DNA of 7,792 nt from Rhizobacter sp. Its GTDB lineage: Bacteria > Pseudomonadota > Gammaproteobacteria > Burkholderiales > Burkholderiaceae_C. Both the position numbers and the translations under genes were made by a program. Every line of letters starts with the position of its first letter. Position 1 is the first letter of the stretch. Location of the stretch: contig JANXVK010000498.1 of NCBI GenBank assembly GCA_025351675.1, positions 1 to 7,792 on the forward strand, read 5' to 3'. A model generated the notes under the pieces. It was given only the letters and a program-made list of their open reading frames with translations, was not told the DNA's origin and ran no database searches. Below, in pieces: positions 6,075-7,792 of the stretch.

Positions 6075-6377
6075 ATGTCCACCAACCGACGCATTTTTCT
6101 GATGACCCTTTCAGCCGGCACTGCCGCACTCAGCTTTGGTGCGCTGGCACAAGCCAATGTCGACGAGAAAGACCCGCAAGCCGCCGCACTCGGCTACGTC
6201 GCCGACGCCACCAAGGCCGACGTCAAGAAGTTTCCGAAGTACGCCGCTGGCCAGGTGTGCGGCAACTGCGCGCTGTACCAAGGCAAGGCGACCGATGCGA
6301 ACGCAGCGTGCCCGCTGTTCGCGGGCAAGCAGGTCAGCGGCAAAGGTTGGTGCAGCGCTTGGGCCAAGAAGGGGTGA
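6075..6377 (+). CDS. High-potential iron-sulfur protein (HiPIP), Tat-exported
   Basis: This 100-residue precursor carries a twin-arginine signal (NRRIFLM, 4-10, then a hydrophobic stretch) with a likely cut after AQA (25-27), leaving a mature protein of about 73 residues, normal for HiPIPs. Four cysteines hold one 4Fe-4S cluster: C62 and C65 (VCGNCALYQG), C79 (ACPLFAGK) and C93 (GWCSAW), with the usual family spacing. HiPIPs are periplasmic one-electron carriers, best known in photosynthetic purple bacteria and also found as donors to oxidases in non-photosynthetic species. Export after folding through Tat fits a cofactor-bearing protein. The next gene starts at a GTG overlapping its stop (GTGA). 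A periplasmic carrier inside an otherwise cytoplasmic gene set is notable. No gene symbol is assigned, as hip/iro usage varies. Confidence 0.93.
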   Translation: MSTNRRIFLMTLSAGTAALSFGALAQANVDEKDPQAAALGYVADATKADVKKFPKYAAGQVCGNCALYQGKATDANAACPLFAGKQVSGKGWCSAWAKKG

Positions 6378-6553
6378 AAGACGCCGCCCCATCGTTCAAG
6401 GGCAACAAGGCCACGTTGCCGAGCAAGCCCTGCGCAGCCTGCGGGCGAGTCATGAGCTGGCGCAAACGATGGGCCAGAAGCTGGGGCGAGGTAAAGTTCT
6501 GCTCCGACGCCTGCCGCGCTCGCTCGGGCGCGACGAGTAAAGCGCATGTCTGA
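6374..6553 (+). CDS. DUF2256 small zinc-ribbon-like protein
   Basis: This 59-residue protein begins with GTG 6374, overlapping the HiPIP stop as GTGA. The DUF2256 signature is clear: LPSKPCAACGR (15-25), WRKRWARSW (29-37) and VKFCSDACR (40-48). Cysteines C20, C23, C43 and C47 form a C-x2-C/C-x3-C set that probably binds zinc. The N and C termini are basic and poorly ordered. The family has no known function but is very often encoded next to photolyase-related or cryptochrome-like genes, sometimes fused to other domains, and the same arrangement holds here: its last eight bases overlap the photolyase-related start. The frame is open much further upstream, but that reading overlaps the flavoprotein and HiPIP genes; only this part looks like a protein family. 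The ribosome binding site is too close to the GTG, so coupled translation is likely. Confidence 0.88.
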   Translation: MKDAAPSFKGNKATLPSKPCAACGRVMSWRKRWARSWGEVKFCSDACRARSGATSKAHV

Positions 6554-7792
6554 GCTGCGCTCGCTGGTGATCGTGCTGGGCGACCAGCTAGATCGGCAAT
6601 CGTCGGCATTCGACGACTTCGATCCGTCGCGCGACACCGTCTGGATGGCCGAGGCGGCCGAGGAGTCGACGCATGTGTGGTCAGGCAAGCAGCGCATCGC
6701 CGTCTTCCTGGCGGCGATGCGGCACTTCGCCGATGATTTGCGCCGCGAGGGCGTGCCGCTCGACTACACCCGGCTTGGCGAAATCGGCAGCGACGAGTCG
6801 ATGGCCGCGCAACTGCGGCGCGCCATCGATCGCATGAAGCCGCAACGGCTCGTGATGTGCGCACCAGGCGACTGGCGCGTCTACCAATCGCTTCGCGAGG
6901 TGGTCGCGCACGCCGCACTCACGCTCGACGTCCGCGAAGACCGTCACTTCTTCGGCACCATGGGCGAGTTCGCGGCTCACGCCAAAGGCCGCAAGAGCTT
7001 GCGACTCGAGTACTTCTACCGCGAACTGCGGCAGCGCCACGATGTGCTGATGCACGAAGGCAAGCCGATCGGCGGCCAGTGGAACTTCGACGCCGACAAC
7101 CGCGCCGCCTTCGGCAAGGCAGGCCCCGGCGCGTTGCCGCCGCCACCGCACTTTGAACCCGACACCATCACGCGCGAGGTGATCGATCTGGTGAACGCGC
7201 GCTTCGCCGACCACCCTGGTTCGCTGGCGCGGTTCGCATGGCCCGTCACGCGCGAGCAGGCACTCGAGGCGCTCGCGATTTTTGTCGACCAGCGGTTGCC
7301 GGACTTCGGGCGCTACCAGGACGCGATGTGGCCAGGCGAGCCCTGGCTGTACCACTCGCTGCTGTCGGTGGCGCTCAACCTCAAGCTGCTCAGCGCGCAC
7401 GAGGTGGTGCGCGCTGCCGAAGCTTCCTTCCATGCCGGTCTCGCGCCGTTGCAGAGCGTCGAGGGGTTCGTGCGCCAGATTCTCGGGTGGCGCGAGTACG
7501 TGCGCGGTATCTACTGGGCGCAGATGCCGGCCTACCTCGACCTGAACGAACTCCACGCCCAAGAGCCTTTACCCGATTGGTACTGGTCCGGCCGCACGGA
7601 CATGGCCTGCCTGCACGACGCCATCGCGCAGACCCTCACACACGGCTACGCACACCACATCCAGCGCCTGATGGTGACCGGCTTGTACGCGTTGATGCTC
7701 GGCGTGGAACCGAAGCAGGTGCACGGCTGGTACCTCGCGGTCTATGTCGACGCGGTCGAGTGGGTCGAGCTGCCCAACGTGCTGGGCATGAG
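6546..7792 (+). CDS. Photolyase-related protein (FeS-BCP/CryB kind), C terminus beyond the window
   Basis: This open frame starts at ATG 6546 and gives 415 residues before the edge; full family members are about 500-520. The N-terminal alpha/beta domain begins SLVIVLGDQL (about 4-13) with WMAEAAEESTHVWSGKQR (about 34-51). The helical FAD-binding region contains RFAWPVTREQALEAL, DFGRYQDAMW and LGWREYVRGIYW, typical of deoxyribodipyrimidine photolyase-related proteins. These use FAD and a 4Fe-4S cluster and in characterised members repair 6-4 photoproducts or act as blue-light cryptochromes. C355 (TDMACLHDA) matches the first cluster cysteine; the other three are expected past the right edge, after NVLGM. 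The start overlaps the DUF2256 stop by eight bases. Repair versus signalling role cannot be told from this part. Confidence 0.93.
   Translation, partial: MSELRSLVIVLGDQLDRQSSAFDDFDPSRDTVWMAEAAEESTHVWSGKQRIAVFLAAMRHFADDLRREGVPLDYTRLGEIGSDESMAAQLRRAIDRMKPQRLVMCAPGDWRVYQSLREVVAHAALTLDVREDRHFFGTMGEFAAHAKGRKSLRLEYFYRELRQRHDVLMHEGKPIGGQWNFDADNRAAFGKAGPGALPPPPHFEPDTITREVIDLVNARFADHPGSLARFAWPVTREQALEALAIFVDQRLPDFGRYQDAMWPGEPWLYHSLLSVALNLKLLSAHEVVRAAEASFHAGLAPLQSVEGFVRQILGWREYVRGIYWAQMPAYLDLNELHAQEPLPDWYWSGRTDMACLHDAIAQTLTHGYAHHIQRLMVTGLYALMLGVEPKQVHGWYLAVYVDAVEWVELPNVLGM

Noticed and set aside
5660..6373. Upstream extension of the DUF2256 frame
   Set aside because: It overlaps the flavoprotein C terminus and the whole HiPIP gene and is Arg-rich shadow sequence; only the last 59 codons match a family.
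6681..7562. Minus-strand open frame of 293 codons over the photolyase region
   Set aside because: It is antisense to conserved photolyase motifs that continue to the window end; no start context or family resemblance.
1..7792. CRISPR arrays, tRNA/rRNA genes, attachment sites, replication origin
   Set aside because: No regularly spaced repeats, cloverleaf-like segments or tRNA-end duplications were seen; apart from about 450 bp of intergenic gaps the window is coding or IS.

Overview
The window is very GC-rich, almost fully coding DNA with tight gene overlaps. The protein families point to a proteobacterium, most likely a betaproteobacterium of the Burkholderiales type. This is inferred from family content and sequence style; there is no rRNA gene to confirm it.

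Left part (about 1-2714): a terminal-oxidase locus. On the minus strand a small monoheme cytochrome c (1314-1706) runs into coxB (355-1317), a cytochrome c oxidase subunit II carrying its own C-terminal cytochrome c domain, and then into coxA (subunit I). Only the first 70 codons of coxA are native. At a CTAG palindrome (137-140) the reading breaks into a different sequence that encodes, also on the minus strand, the N terminus of an IS1182-type transposase (1-73). coxA is therefore interrupted by an insertion sequence, whose far end lies outside the window. Divergent from this operon is a diheme c-type cytochrome (1884-2714). The locus as seen encodes four heme c sites plus CuA, while the catalytic subunit is broken.

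Right part (about 2838-7792): a two-armed cluster that looks like a light/oxidative-stress regulon. The leftward arm is a MerR-family regulator of the LitR/CarH kind with a degenerate, apparently non-cobalamin middle domain (3388-4353), overlapping a DUF427 protein (2838-3404). The rightward arm is a DCC-family thiol oxidoreductase (4480-4902), a renalase-like FAD oxidoreductase (4899-6026), a Tat-exported high-potential iron-sulfur protein (6075-6377), a tiny DUF2256 zinc-ribbon-like protein (6374-6553) and a photolyase-related protein of the FeS-BCP/CryB kind that runs off the right edge (6546-7792). Most junctions in this arm are ATGA/GTGA or short overlaps, so it is probably one transcript.

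The 126-bp gap between the two arms is strikingly AT-rich and holds a perfect 7-bp inverted repeat (4405-4425), the best operator candidate for the MerR-type regulator. A working model, which is inference, is that this regulator controls both arms in response to light or a redox signal, and that the arms supply DNA repair (photolyase), flavin and thiol redox chemistry and a periplasmic electron carrier. No RNA genes, CRISPR arrays or replication origins were seen.
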